This document shows positions 35,476 through 43,831 of a stretch of 64,000 nucleotides of DNA, one piece after another; positions within the stretch are counted from its first letter, which is position 1; each line of letters starts with the position of its first letter. The stretch is taken from the NCBI RefSeq assembly GCF_033239625.1, contig NZ_BTCK01000002.1:186001-250000 (forward strand), given 5' to 3'. This DNA is from Paenibacillus_T sp033239625. Its GTDB lineage: Bacteria; Bacillota; Bacilli; Paenibacillales; Paenibacillaceae. Under the pieces are notes generated by a model. That model did no database searches and was not told the origin of the DNA. It worked only from the letters and a program-made list of their open reading frames with translations. Position numbers and translations under genes: made by a program.

Positions 35476-37476
35476 ATGCGAATGCGAAGAGGAAACGCTT
35501 TAGTGCTTGCATTGTCCATTGTATTCCTTGCGGTGGCGGCTCTTCTGGCCTACCGAATAGGGTTTGATTCAGACAGTGGTTCGCAACCGACGACAGAGCA
35601 TGCGGATTCTTTCGTGGGCTCCGTCGAATTGAAGGATGATGTGGTTAAGGTGAGCCGGAATGTCGGGAAGGATTACGAAATTCGTCTCATCATGGATGAG
35701 CTGCCTGTTGATGCGGATATCCGCGAGATCCGGGCTTTACTGCAAGTTCCGACTGCCTTTAAGGTGACGGGGATTATGCTCAATAACGCGAATGTAAACC
35801 CATCAGCTGAGGCTGAGTACGAGACGAGTGCAGAAGGCATGAAGCTTCGTATTCATACGAGCGACGGCTCGTCTCTTACTTATCAGAATAACGATGCCAG
35901 CCGTACGCTGGCGACGATCTCAATCCAATTACTACAGGAGTTGACGAAACCAATGAGTGAAGAAATGAAGGTACAGAATGTAGATGTTGTCCATTCCGAC
36001 AATAAGACACAATCGTATGACGTAAGCGGCGCTTCCGCTCAGATCGTCTACGCGCCGCCAACGGAGGCAGTCGGCAAGACTCCGCCCAACGGCAATCCTC
36101 TCGTAGCACACAAATTCGGCGCTGACCCCTATGCGCTTGTATTCGATGGCCGAGTATATATCTACGCGACGAACGACGTCCTTCAATATGATGATGCCGG
36201 CAAAGTAAAGGACAACACGTATAGCGACATTAATAAGATATCGGTCATTTCATCTGACGATTTGGTGAACTGGACCGATCATGGCGCAATCGTAGTAGCA
36301 AGACATGAAGGAGCTGCCAAATGGGCGACGCAATCATGGGCGCCGGCAGCTGCCCATAAAGTGATTGACGGCAAAGATAAGTTCTTCCTTTACTTCGCGA
36401 ACAATGCAAGCGGCATCGGTGTGTTGACGAGCGACAGTCCGATAGGACCATGGGTTGATCCGATCGGCAAGCCGCTCATCTCTCGATCAGATCCAGGTGC
36501 ACAAGGTGTCACATGGCTGTTCGATCCTGCCGTGTTCGTGGATGACGATGGTAAAGGTTATATTTACTATGGCGGAGGCATTCAAGAAGGTCAGGAAGCC
36601 ATGCCGAATACAGGGCGCGTGATGCAGCTTGGCGACGATATGATCAGCGTAGTCGGCGAGGCGCAGGTGATTCCAGCGCCATTCATGTTCGAGGATGCAG
36701 GGATCAACAAGGTTGGCGATACGTATTACTACTCGTACTGCTCGAACTTCTATAACGGCGAGCGTCCAGAGGGAAGTCCGCCGGCTGGCGAAATTGCTTA
36801 CATGACGAGCAGCAGCCCAATGGGGCCATGGACGTATCAAGGCACGATACTGAAGAACCCTGGGTATTTCTTCGGCGTTGGCGGCAACAACCATCATGCG
36901 ATGTTCCAGTTTAACGATAATTGGTATATCGCTTATCATGCACAGACGCTGTCGAAGGCAATGGGCGTGGCTCAAGGGTATCGTTCGACGCACTTGAACC
37001 GGGTTGTGTTTAATGCTGACGGCTCGATCCAAGAGATTGCAGCTGATCTTAAAGGGGTCGATGCGGTGAAAGTTCTGAATCCGTATGATCGCACGGGAGC
37101 AGAAACGATCGCATGGAGCGCGGGCATTAACGTGGTGCAAGCAAGCGGGGCAGAAGGTTCGAATATGGTGGTCGGCGATATCGATAACGGCGACTGGACA
37201 GCAATCGCTAATGTTGACTTCGGCGAAGGCGCAAGCACCTTTACGGCAGTTGTATCGGGCATCACGGAAGGCAGCTCGATTGAGGTGCGCCTGGATGGTC
37301 CGGAAGGCCAATTGGTTGGCGCGGTTGACGTTCCTTCGACGGGCGCCGAAGACGAATGGGTAGAAGCAACGACCTCCATTCAAGGTGCGGCAGGCATTCA
37401 TTCCGTTTATTTCGTCTTCAACGGCAAGCCGGAGCAGAAGTTATTCCAATTCGATAGCTGGCAATTTGGCAGATAA
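35476..37476 (+). CDS. Membrane-anchored GH43 enzyme with N-terminal beta-domain and CBM6
   Basis: 666-residue protein. A signal-anchor helix at about 7-27 has no clear cleavage site or lipobox, so it is probably tethered to the membrane. Residues about 45-195 form an extra domain of beta character, faintly like a cohesin (IRLIMDELP ... LATISIQLL). The catalytic GH43 domain follows with Asp217 (GADPYALVFDG), Asp350 (WLFDPAVFVDDDG) and Glu406 (MFEDAGI). A CBM6-like domain is at about 545-665. Closest in style to arabinoxylan-acting GH43 enzymes. ATG 35476 or 35482 both fit. It is preceded by the bipartite motif and followed by a strong terminator. Confidence 0.88.
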   Translation: MRMRRGNALVLALSIVFLAVAALLAYRIGFDSDSGSQPTTEHADSFVGSVELKDDVVKVSRNVGKDYEIRLIMDELPVDADIREIRALLQVPTAFKVTGIMLNNANVNPSAEAEYETSAEGMKLRIHTSDGSSLTYQNNDASRTLATISIQLLQELTKPMSEEMKVQNVDVVHSDNKTQSYDVSGASAQIVYAPPTEAVGKTPPNGNPLVAHKFGADPYALVFDGRVYIYATNDVLQYDDAGKVKDNTYSDINKISVISSDDLVNWTDHGAIVVARHEGAAKWATQSWAPAAAHKVIDGKDKFFLYFANNASGIGVLTSDSPIGPWVDPIGKPLISRSDPGAQGVTWLFDPAVFVDDDGKGYIYYGGGIQEGQEAMPNTGRVMQLGDDMISVVGEAQVIPAPFMFEDAGINKVGDTYYYSYCSNFYNGERPEGSPPAGEIAYMTSSSPMGPWTYQGTILKNPGYFFGVGGNNHHAMFQFNDNWYIAYHAQTLSKAMGVAQGYRSTHLNRVVFNADGSIQEIAADLKGVDAVKVLNPYDRTGAETIAWSAGINVVQASGAEGSNMVVGDIDNGDWTAIANVDFGEGASTFTAVVSGITEGSSIEVRLDGPEGQLVGAVDVPSTGAEDEWVEATTSIQGAAGIHSVYFVFNGKPEQKLFQFDSWQFGR

Positions 37477-37494
37477 CGAGTTTCAGATCGATCT

Positions 37495-37519
37495 AAGCGC
37501 CCCGAGAGGGGCGCTTTTT
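37495..37519 (+). terminator. Rho-independent terminator after GH43
   Basis: Stem AAGCGCCCC against GGGGCGCTT with loop GAGA, followed by TTT. It ends the GH43 transcript and isolates it from the ABC cluster. Confidence 0.88.
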
Positions 37520-37589
37520 ATTGTTACTCGTCATAAACCTATTATTTCTCGGGTAATTGAACCAGCACCAACAGGTATTGTCTGGCAAT

Positions 37590-37603
37590 TGTAAGCGCTA
37601 AAA
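37590..37603. promoter_or_regulatory. cre-like site upstream of the ABC cluster
   Basis: TGTAAGCGCTAAAA contains the TGTAAGCGCT half of a cre but a weak second half. It sits 50 bases before the ATPase gene at 37653. Confidence 0.3.
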
Positions 37604-37652
37604 TAACAGAAGCAGCAAGCTCGCGCTAGTACTAGTAAAGGGGGGAACGGCG

Positions 37653-38396
37653 GTGTCCGTAAAGGAAGAGACGTTGAAAACAGCAGCACGCACCGGGGCG
37701 ACCATACTGCAAGCGAAGGGGATAAAGCGGGTGTTCGGTCGAGGCAGTGCGGCCGTTACTGCACTCGCCGATATCCATTTCGATATCCCGGCTGGATCGA
37801 TTGTAGCGTTGAAGGGCCGATCAGGCTCCGGCAAGACTACGCTGCTCAATATATTGAGTGCACTTGACGAGCCAACCGATGGACAGGTGTTCTTCAAGGA
37901 TCGGGAAATTACCGGACTGTCTGTTGCAGACCGCAATGCGCTTCGACGCAAGGAAATCGGGCTCGTTTTCCAGTCATTCGGATTAATTCCGCTGATGTCA
38001 GCCTATGAGAATGTGGAGTTCGGTCTGCGCATCGCGGGAACGAAAGTGAAGGGGAATCGCGAGGCCGCGGAGCGGGCCCTTGAGCTCGTCGGCATGCGGG
38101 AGCGTATGAAGCATCGCCCGCCTGAGTTGTCCGGAGGCGAGCAGCAGCGTGTCGCTATCGCACGTGCGATCGCACACGAGCCGGTCTTGTTAATCGCCGA
38201 TGAACCTACCGCAGAGCTGGACAGCCGAATGGGATTACAGGTCATGCGCGTGTTCCGTGATCTGGTGAACCGGACTGGCATGACCGTTGTTCTTACGACG
38301 CACGATCCTGACATTATGGAGCTTGTTGATCACGTTATTGCACTGGAGGATGGACGAATTGTTTCTCTCACGACCAACGAATCACCGCTTGTCTAA
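37653..38396 (+). CDS. LolD/MacB-type ABC transporter ATPase
   Basis: 247-residue ATPase. GTG 37653 follows AAAGGGGGG. Walker A at residues 55-62 (GRSGSGKT), Q-loop in FQSFGLIPL, signature LSGGEQQRVAIA near 161, Walker B LLIADEPTAELD near 185, and His in TTHDPD. This is the class that pairs with FtsX/MacB permeases. The final 38 bases overlap the start of the lipoprotein membrane-fusion gene. First gene of an ATPase, adaptor, permease, ATPase operon. Confidence 0.93.
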   Translation: MSVKEETLKTAARTGATILQAKGIKRVFGRGSAAVTALADIHFDIPAGSIVALKGRSGSGKTTLLNILSALDEPTDGQVFFKDREITGLSVADRNALRRKEIGLVFQSFGLIPLMSAYENVEFGLRIAGTKVKGNREAAERALELVGMRERMKHRPPELSGGEQQRVAIARAIAHEPVLLIADEPTAELDSRMGLQVMRVFRDLVNRTGMTVVLTTHDPDIMELVDHVIALEDGRIVSLTTNESPLV

Positions 38397-39417
38397 GCGT
38401 AAACGGCATGCGAAGAACGCAGCCGTTCTATTAATGATGTCTCTGGCTCTCTCCGGCTGTGCGCTGCTGCCAGTCGAGCAGGAGGTGCTGCAACCGCCGC
38501 TCGTGGAGCCGGCGCAGGAGCAATTTGATGTAGTGAAGGCGGGTAAGGGCGATATTCAGACCGTTCTTCGCGGCACGGCGAATTTCGTGTCGGCAACGGC
38601 AGCGAATCTTTCGTTTAAGGAATCAGGCGGTCGGATGAAGGCGATACCTGTGACGCAAGGGCAAGAGGTGAAAGCGGGCGATCTCGTCGCGGAGATCGAA
38701 ACAGGCGATCTCGACTATCAGATTAGCCTGCAGAAAATCAACGTAGAGAAGATGCAGCTGCTGCTCAGCCAGGCGATCAAGTCCGGTGCGAGCGATACCG
38801 ATTTGCAGCTGCGCAAGCTGGATCTGAAGCGGGAGCAGATGTCGCTCGAGAATATGATGAGCCGACTCTCGAAATCTCGGCTCTACTCGCCGATCTCGGG
38901 GACCGTCACATTCGTGGAGAAGATGAATGCCGGCGATTTCGTCAATGCTTATCAGAACATCGTCTCCATAGCCGATCCATCCCAGCTCCAACTTACTTAT
39001 GTCGCCTCGGACAGCAAGGAGCTAACCCAGATCAAGGCGGGCATGCCCGTCCAATTGAAATATCGAGGCGCCGATTATACGGGGAAAGTCGTGCAATCGC
39101 CATCGAATGTACCGATTGCGACGGATGCGAACAAAGCGCAGACCAACGCCGTGACGATCTATATGAGCATTGATGATGCACCTGCGGATTCGAAGGTCGG
39201 AGATAGCGCCGAGATGACGATTGATCTTCAGCAGCGGCACGACGTAATTGTGCTGCCGCGCTCGGCTATTCGCTCTTATATGAACCGTTTTTACGTCCAA
39301 ATAGCAGATGGCGACCGCCGCAAAGAGGTGGATGTGGAAGTAGGTTTAATGACGGCGACGGATGTTGAGATTGTGAAAGGGGTCGAGGAGGGACAGCAGA
39401 TCATCCTCAACAATTAA
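38359..39417 (+). CDS. Membrane-fusion-type lipoprotein (HlyD/MacA-like)
   Basis: 352-residue adaptor. TTG 38359 is chosen because GGAGG lies at the right distance and the lipobox LSGC then falls at Cys34; an ATG at 38350 abuts the ribosome site. It has a biotinyl-lipoyl-like domain split by a short alpha-hairpin (GQEVKAGDLVAEIE, then NVEKMQLLLSQAIKSG and the coiled region to about 165), and SPISGTVTFV on the return strand. A beta-barrel domain is at about 190-270. Gram-positive relatives connect the permease to an extracellular partner or bring ligands to it. Confidence 0.87.
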   Translation: MFLSRPTNHRLSKRKRHAKNAAVLLMMSLALSGCALLPVEQEVLQPPLVEPAQEQFDVVKAGKGDIQTVLRGTANFVSATAANLSFKESGGRMKAIPVTQGQEVKAGDLVAEIETGDLDYQISLQKINVEKMQLLLSQAIKSGASDTDLQLRKLDLKREQMSLENMMSRLSKSRLYSPISGTVTFVEKMNAGDFVNAYQNIVSIADPSQLQLTYVASDSKELTQIKAGMPVQLKYRGADYTGKVVQSPSNVPIATDANKAQTNAVTIYMSIDDAPADSKVGDSAEMTIDLQQRHDVIVLPRSAIRSYMNRFYVQIADGDRRKEVDVEVGLMTATDVEIVKGVEEGQQIILNN

Positions 39418-39471
39418 CCCAAACAACATTGAAGGCCCGGTGAAGCCGGGCGCAAGAACGGGGTGTACGGT

Positions 39472-42348
39472 ATGGCCTTATGGACGATGATCCTCCGCAA
39501 AATGGCGAAAAACAAATGGCTGCAGCTGAACTTATGGCTGGGCCTTACGGTATGCGTAGCGTTGTTCAGCTCGATGCCATTGTACTCCAAGGCCATTCTG
39601 GAGAGGACGTTGTTGAAAGAGCTTCAGTCGGTGCAAGCGCAGCAGCAAGTGTATCCAGGTTATGTGCGCATTAATTCGACAATCTCTTCAGAGACAATGA
39701 CAGAGAAGACGACGGCTGCCATTCAGAAGGCTGACCGATTCGTGAAGACGATACCCGCCAAGATGGGACTGGATGGCCTGTCGTTCTATCAACAGCGGTT
39801 TACGCAGAAAATGAAGGTGTATGGCGCAGACGCTACCGAGCTGGAAATAAAGTCTCTTAATACGATCGGCGGTTTCAAGACGCTGTCTGATCTAGAGAAG
39901 CGTGTTCATCTAATCGATGGCCGCATGCCGGTCGATCGGACGGACGGCGTGATCGAGGCGCTGGCAACGCAGAAATTCCAGCTTGCAACCAAACGCAAGA
40001 TCGGCGACGAATTGTTCGCCGAATCGATGGAAGGCGACGGGGCCAAATTTCGCGTCATCATTGTAGGTACAATGGACACCGATAAGACGGCTGATCCTTA
40101 TCTGCCTTATTTGACGACAGATAATCAGGATGGCTTCCTTATCCCGTTATCCGTATTCGATCGGGAATTTACGGTTGGCCGCAAGCTTCGCATGACGGAG
40201 GTAGAGTGGCGTCTGGCATTCAATTACGAGCAGCTTGATGTCAATCACATCGAGCAATTCGTGAAAGCGGATACCGATATTAGACGCTACTTCCGAGGCA
40301 GGCTTGGTTCCGAGGAAGTGAACATACCGGCGCGAGACACGATATCCTCCTATGCCGGCAAGGAAGATAAGCTTAACATCATGATGGTTTCGCTCTATTC
40401 GCCTGTGATGCTGATGCTTGCCTTCTATCTGTTCATGACGGCGAATCTGATTATCGAACGGCAGAAGACAGAGATCTCCGTGCTTCGCAGTCGGGGGGCA
40501 AGTCGACTGCAGATTATGGCGGCTTATACGCTGGAAAGTTTGATTCTTGGAATAGGCGCATTAGCTATAGGCCCTTATCTTGGCGTCAGCTTTACGAAGC
40601 TGCTCGGCGCATCGAACGGCTTCTTGGAATTCGTCCAGCGTTCCGCGTTAGACGTAACCTTGACCAGCGGTGCGTATCGAACGGCTGTCCTGGCAGTGGC
40701 GGGAGCCATTATACTGATCCTTATCCCCGCTTATCGAGCAACGAGGGTTAGCATTGTCGATCATAAACGGCAAATGGCGCGGCTGACGAGGCTGTCGTTC
40801 TGGCACAAGGCAGGGATTGATATTGCGCTTGTTGCCATTGCGATGTATCTGCTTCGCAGCTTCAATAATCGGCAGGCTGATCTGGAGAGGCTGGCACTCG
40901 ATTCGGATGCGCTGCAGATCGATCCGATGCTGTTCCTCATGCCGGCGATCTTCTCGCTTGGCGCGGGATTGCTGGTGCTTCGCGTCTATCCATGGTTTAT
41001 TCGGCTCGTCTATTGGATGGGGCGAAGGTGGTGGTCGCCAGCCCTGTACAATACGCTGGTTGTAATCAGCCGTTCGTCTGGGCAATATTTGACGATTAAA
41101 GTGTTCCTTATTATGACAGTAGCCACCGGCTTATTCAGCGCCAATGCCGCGCGGACGATCAATGATAACATGGAAAGCCGAATTCAATACGCGATCGGGT
41201 CGGACCTGTCGCTCACGACGCGCTGGCAGAGCGATGCCCCCGTGACCTCGCCTTCGCAGATGCAGCAGGGGCAGTCGCAGCAGACGGATACGGCGGCGAC
41301 CGCAACGAAGAAACGGGTACAATACACGGAACCGCCTTTCGAACCATTCCAGAACCTGCAAGGGGTGGAGTCCGTTGCCCGTGTATTCAAGAAGTCAGGT
41401 GCACGCTATAACATAAGCAGCAATGATAAGAATGGATCAACAATGCTGATGGGCATCGACACGAAGGAATTCGGGAATACCGCTTGGATGAAGGATGGAT
41501 TGCTGGATTACCCGATCAATAGCTACCTCAATCTAATAGCGCCGAATCCGAAGGCCGTGCTGATTTCGCGTTCCATCGCGGAGCAGGCCAACCTGAAGCC
41601 AGGCGATCCAATCAACATTTATTGGGACTCGCTGGATCGTGTACCGTTCACGGTGTATGGCATTATCGACTATTGGCCAACCTGGAATCCGCTGCCGGGC
41701 CGAAGCGACGTCAAGTCGAAGGTCGAGCAGCCGAACCTGATCGTGGGTCATCTCGATGCGATTCAGAACCGGCTCGCGCTAGAGCCGTACGAGGTATGGT
41801 TGAAGCTGAAGCCAGGCATAACCAGCGATCAGATCTATGATGAGCTGAAGGATATGAAGGTGACGAGTCTTCGCGATGCTTCGCAGCAATTGGTTTTATC
41901 CAAGAATGATCCTTTCCGACTGGCGATTAACGGCGTCATGACGCTTGGTTTCGTCATCTCGATGCTGATCAGCTTCTTCGGGTTCCTGCTGTTCTGGGTG
42001 CTCACCCTGTCGGGCCGCACGCTTCAATATGGCGTATTGCGGGCGATGGGCATTCCGTTCCTGCAAATTATCGGGATGCTCGTCAGCGAACAGCTGCTTA
42101 CCTCGGGTGCAGCTGTCATTATCGGTGTTCTCATTGGCGGCATGATCAGTGAATTGTTCATTCCGTTGTTCTCGATGTCATTCCAGACAGCCGACCAGGT
42201 GCCGCCGTTCACGATTACGTATCAGCTTAGCGATTATCTGCATCTATACAGCATTATCGGCATTATGCTGACGATCGGGCTGCTCATCCTTGGCTTCCGG
42301 ATGTCGCGTATCCGAATTGCGCAAGCGCTGAAGCTGGGAGAGGAGTAA
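39472..42348 (+). CDS. FtsX/MacB-type ABC permease, cluster copy
   Basis: 958-residue permease, paralogue of the protein at 20391. I start at ATG 39472, eight bases after GGGG (a GTG at 39463 is in frame). The layout is the same: one membrane segment near 18-38, a large extracytoplasmic domain, a central group of segments, a second outer region with a Gln/Thr-rich insert near 580-605 that the first copy lacks in part, and three terminal segments. It sits between its adaptor and an ATPase gene, so the complex can be complete here. Confidence 0.9.
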   Translation: MALWTMILRKMAKNKWLQLNLWLGLTVCVALFSSMPLYSKAILERTLLKELQSVQAQQQVYPGYVRINSTISSETMTEKTTAAIQKADRFVKTIPAKMGLDGLSFYQQRFTQKMKVYGADATELEIKSLNTIGGFKTLSDLEKRVHLIDGRMPVDRTDGVIEALATQKFQLATKRKIGDELFAESMEGDGAKFRVIIVGTMDTDKTADPYLPYLTTDNQDGFLIPLSVFDREFTVGRKLRMTEVEWRLAFNYEQLDVNHIEQFVKADTDIRRYFRGRLGSEEVNIPARDTISSYAGKEDKLNIMMVSLYSPVMLMLAFYLFMTANLIIERQKTEISVLRSRGASRLQIMAAYTLESLILGIGALAIGPYLGVSFTKLLGASNGFLEFVQRSALDVTLTSGAYRTAVLAVAGAIILILIPAYRATRVSIVDHKRQMARLTRLSFWHKAGIDIALVAIAMYLLRSFNNRQADLERLALDSDALQIDPMLFLMPAIFSLGAGLLVLRVYPWFIRLVYWMGRRWWSPALYNTLVVISRSSGQYLTIKVFLIMTVATGLFSANAARTINDNMESRIQYAIGSDLSLTTRWQSDAPVTSPSQMQQGQSQQTDTAATATKKRVQYTEPPFEPFQNLQGVESVARVFKKSGARYNISSNDKNGSTMLMGIDTKEFGNTAWMKDGLLDYPINSYLNLIAPNPKAVLISRSIAEQANLKPGDPINIYWDSLDRVPFTVYGIIDYWPTWNPLPGRSDVKSKVEQPNLIVGHLDAIQNRLALEPYEVWLKLKPGITSDQIYDELKDMKVTSLRDASQQLVLSKNDPFRLAINGVMTLGFVISMLISFFGFLLFWVLTLSGRTLQYGVLRAMGIPFLQIIGMLVSEQLLTSGAAVIIGVLIGGMISELFIPLFSMSFQTADQVPPFTITYQLSDYLHLYSIIGIMLTIGLLILGFRMSRIRIAQALKLGEE

Positions 42349-42354
42349 TAGCCT

Positions 42355-43248
42355 ATGATTCATTGCGAAGGGCTTGTGAAGATCTACAAGACAGCGGATC
42401 TGGAGGTCGTTGCGCTGCAAGGGCTTGACTTGACCGTCGAGAAGGGAGAGCTGATGGCGATCATCGGCAATTCCGGCAGCGGCAAGTCGACGCTTCTCAA
42501 TATGCTGGGCGGTCTCGACAAACCGTCAGCCGGCAAGCTGTTCGTCGACGATAAGGACCTGCTGACGTTCCGAGAGCGGGATCTGGTGAAATACAAGCGG
42601 GAATCGGTCGGGTTCGTGTGGCAGAACAATGCCCGCAACCTGATTCCCTACTTGACGGCGCTCGAGAATGTCGAGCTGCCCATATTGCTGCGAGGCCGTC
42701 GTCGTCGTACACGTGCCCTTGAGCTGCTCGATGCGGTCGGCCTCAGTCATCGCGTTAAGAATCGACTGAGCGAGCTGTCCGGCGGCGAGCAGCAGCGGGT
42801 AGCCATCGCCATCGCGCTGGCTAATGAGCCGCGACTATTGCTGGCCGACGAGCCGACCGGCTCGCTCGATACGAAGACGTCGAACCAAGTACTCGATCTG
42901 TTTCGGACGCTGAACCGTACGATTGGCATTACAATCGTAATCGTCACGCATGATCCGCTGTTGGCCCGCAAGGTAGACCGTGTCGTTCAGATTCGGGACG
43001 GCAAGACGAGCGCGGAGATGATTCGCAGAGTTTCCTATGCTGACGAATTGTCGCAGCTGGATTCGGAGCATTCGGAGCAGGAGTCGGAGAGTCATATCGA
43101 ATATGCGGTGCTGGACAAGGCAGGGCGGCTGCAAATTCCGGCCGGCTACCTGGATCTGGCCAGCTTCAAGGACAGCAACAAGGTGCGCGTCGAGGTGGAG
43201 GATGGCCGCATCGTGCTGTATCCATCTGAGGAGACGAAGACGGGTTAA
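42355..43248 (+). CDS. ABC transporter ATPase with AbrB-like C-terminal hairpin
   Basis: 297-residue ATPase. Walker A at 38-45 (GNSGSGKS), signature LSGGEQQRVAIA near 141, Walker B LLLADEPTGSLD near 162, H-loop THDPL. Beyond the ordinary end (about residue 225) is a charged linker and then residues 247-292, which read like a SpoVT/AbrB swapped-hairpin strand pattern (LDKAGRLQIPAGYL ... VRVEVEDGRIVLY). AbrB-like domains usually bind DNA or dimerise, so this is an unexpected fusion to a transporter ATPase. ATG 42355 follows GAGGAG. A terminator follows at 43335. Confidence 0.9.
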   Translation: MIHCEGLVKIYKTADLEVVALQGLDLTVEKGELMAIIGNSGSGKSTLLNMLGGLDKPSAGKLFVDDKDLLTFRERDLVKYKRESVGFVWQNNARNLIPYLTALENVELPILLRGRRRRTRALELLDAVGLSHRVKNRLSELSGGEQQRVAIAIALANEPRLLLADEPTGSLDTKTSNQVLDLFRTLNRTIGITIVIVTHDPLLARKVDRVVQIRDGKTSAEMIRRVSYADELSQLDSEHSEQESESHIEYAVLDKAGRLQIPAGYLDLASFKDSNKVRVEVEDGRIVLYPSEETKTG

Positions 43249-43334
43249 ACGCAGCAGTGAGTCTATTCTTGCAGTGTGAGCACGATGAAGACTCTGGAAT
43301 AATCGAAGTTTTCACAGGCGCAATGGCTATTGAA

Positions 43335-43398
43335 AAACTGCTTCTCTCGAAACGAGCTTGATAGACAGCCGTTCAAGAGAGCAGTTTCTTTTTTTTTG
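43335..43398 (+). terminator. Rho-independent terminator of the ABC operon
   Basis: AAACTGC and CTCTC on one side pair with GAGAG and GCAGTTT on the other (43335-43351 with 43372-43386), with an internal loop and a 20-base apical loop. A run of nine T follows. Confidence 0.8.
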
Positions 43399-43683
43399 TC
43401 TGCGTTTCTATGCTGCCTAGCAAATCCTCTTAGAGCGATGCCCGAGACCTTTGAGAATGATGGTGGTTTTTTTTACTGCTTATTCTCGTTCCGATCGGAA
43501 AGGAATGAAATTGACAGCTTGCACTCTTTTTTTTACATATCACGATCGCCCCAAGATGTAGGGAAAGAAAAAAGAAAGAAGCGATAAGAAAAGGAATGCA
43601 TTCTGATATAGTTCGTTAGATTCAATTGTTATAAATTCAATATTTTTACACCAAATGAATAAGAAATTCTATTTTTCGGAAAA

Positions 43684-43697
43684 AGAAAGCGCTTTAT
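43684..43697. promoter_or_regulatory. cre-like site upstream of GH43/CBM36 gene
   Basis: AGAAAGCGCTTTAT has the perfect GAAAGCGCTTT core and matches the ideal cre at 11 of 14 positions. It is placed 148 bases before the GH43 start and just before the leader frame. Confidence 0.4.
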
Positions 43698-43714
43698 TAT
43701 GAAGGGGGACACCA

Positions 43715-43810
43715 ATGTCTCGCACCGCACTATCGAAGAGGAAGGAGGAAGGGCATCGAATCGGGCAACTGTCGTTCAGGTTTATGCAACAGTACCAATC
43801 AGAACCTTAA
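43715..43810 (+). CDS. Possible 31-codon leader peptide
   Basis: ATG 43715 follows the box GAAGGGGG with good spacing. The frame runs to TAA 43808-43810 and encodes a basic 31-residue peptide beginning MSRTALSKRKEEG. The GH43 start is 22 bases later. No known family; it could be a translated leader affecting the downstream gene, or coincidence. Confidence 0.35.
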   Translation: MSRTALSKRKEEGHRIGQLSFRFMQQYQSEP

Positions 43811-43831
43811 TATCAAAGGAGGTAATGTATT

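Larger units (their letters stand above)
43249..43831. other. Long intergenic region before the secreted GH43 genes
   Basis: 583 bases with no ordinary gene. It holds the terminator of the ABC operon (43335-43398), an A/T-rich central part (about 43400-43680) where I see nothing definite, a cre-like site at 43684 and a possible 31-codon leader frame at 43715. The promoter for the GH43 at 43832 must be here. Confidence 0.55.
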
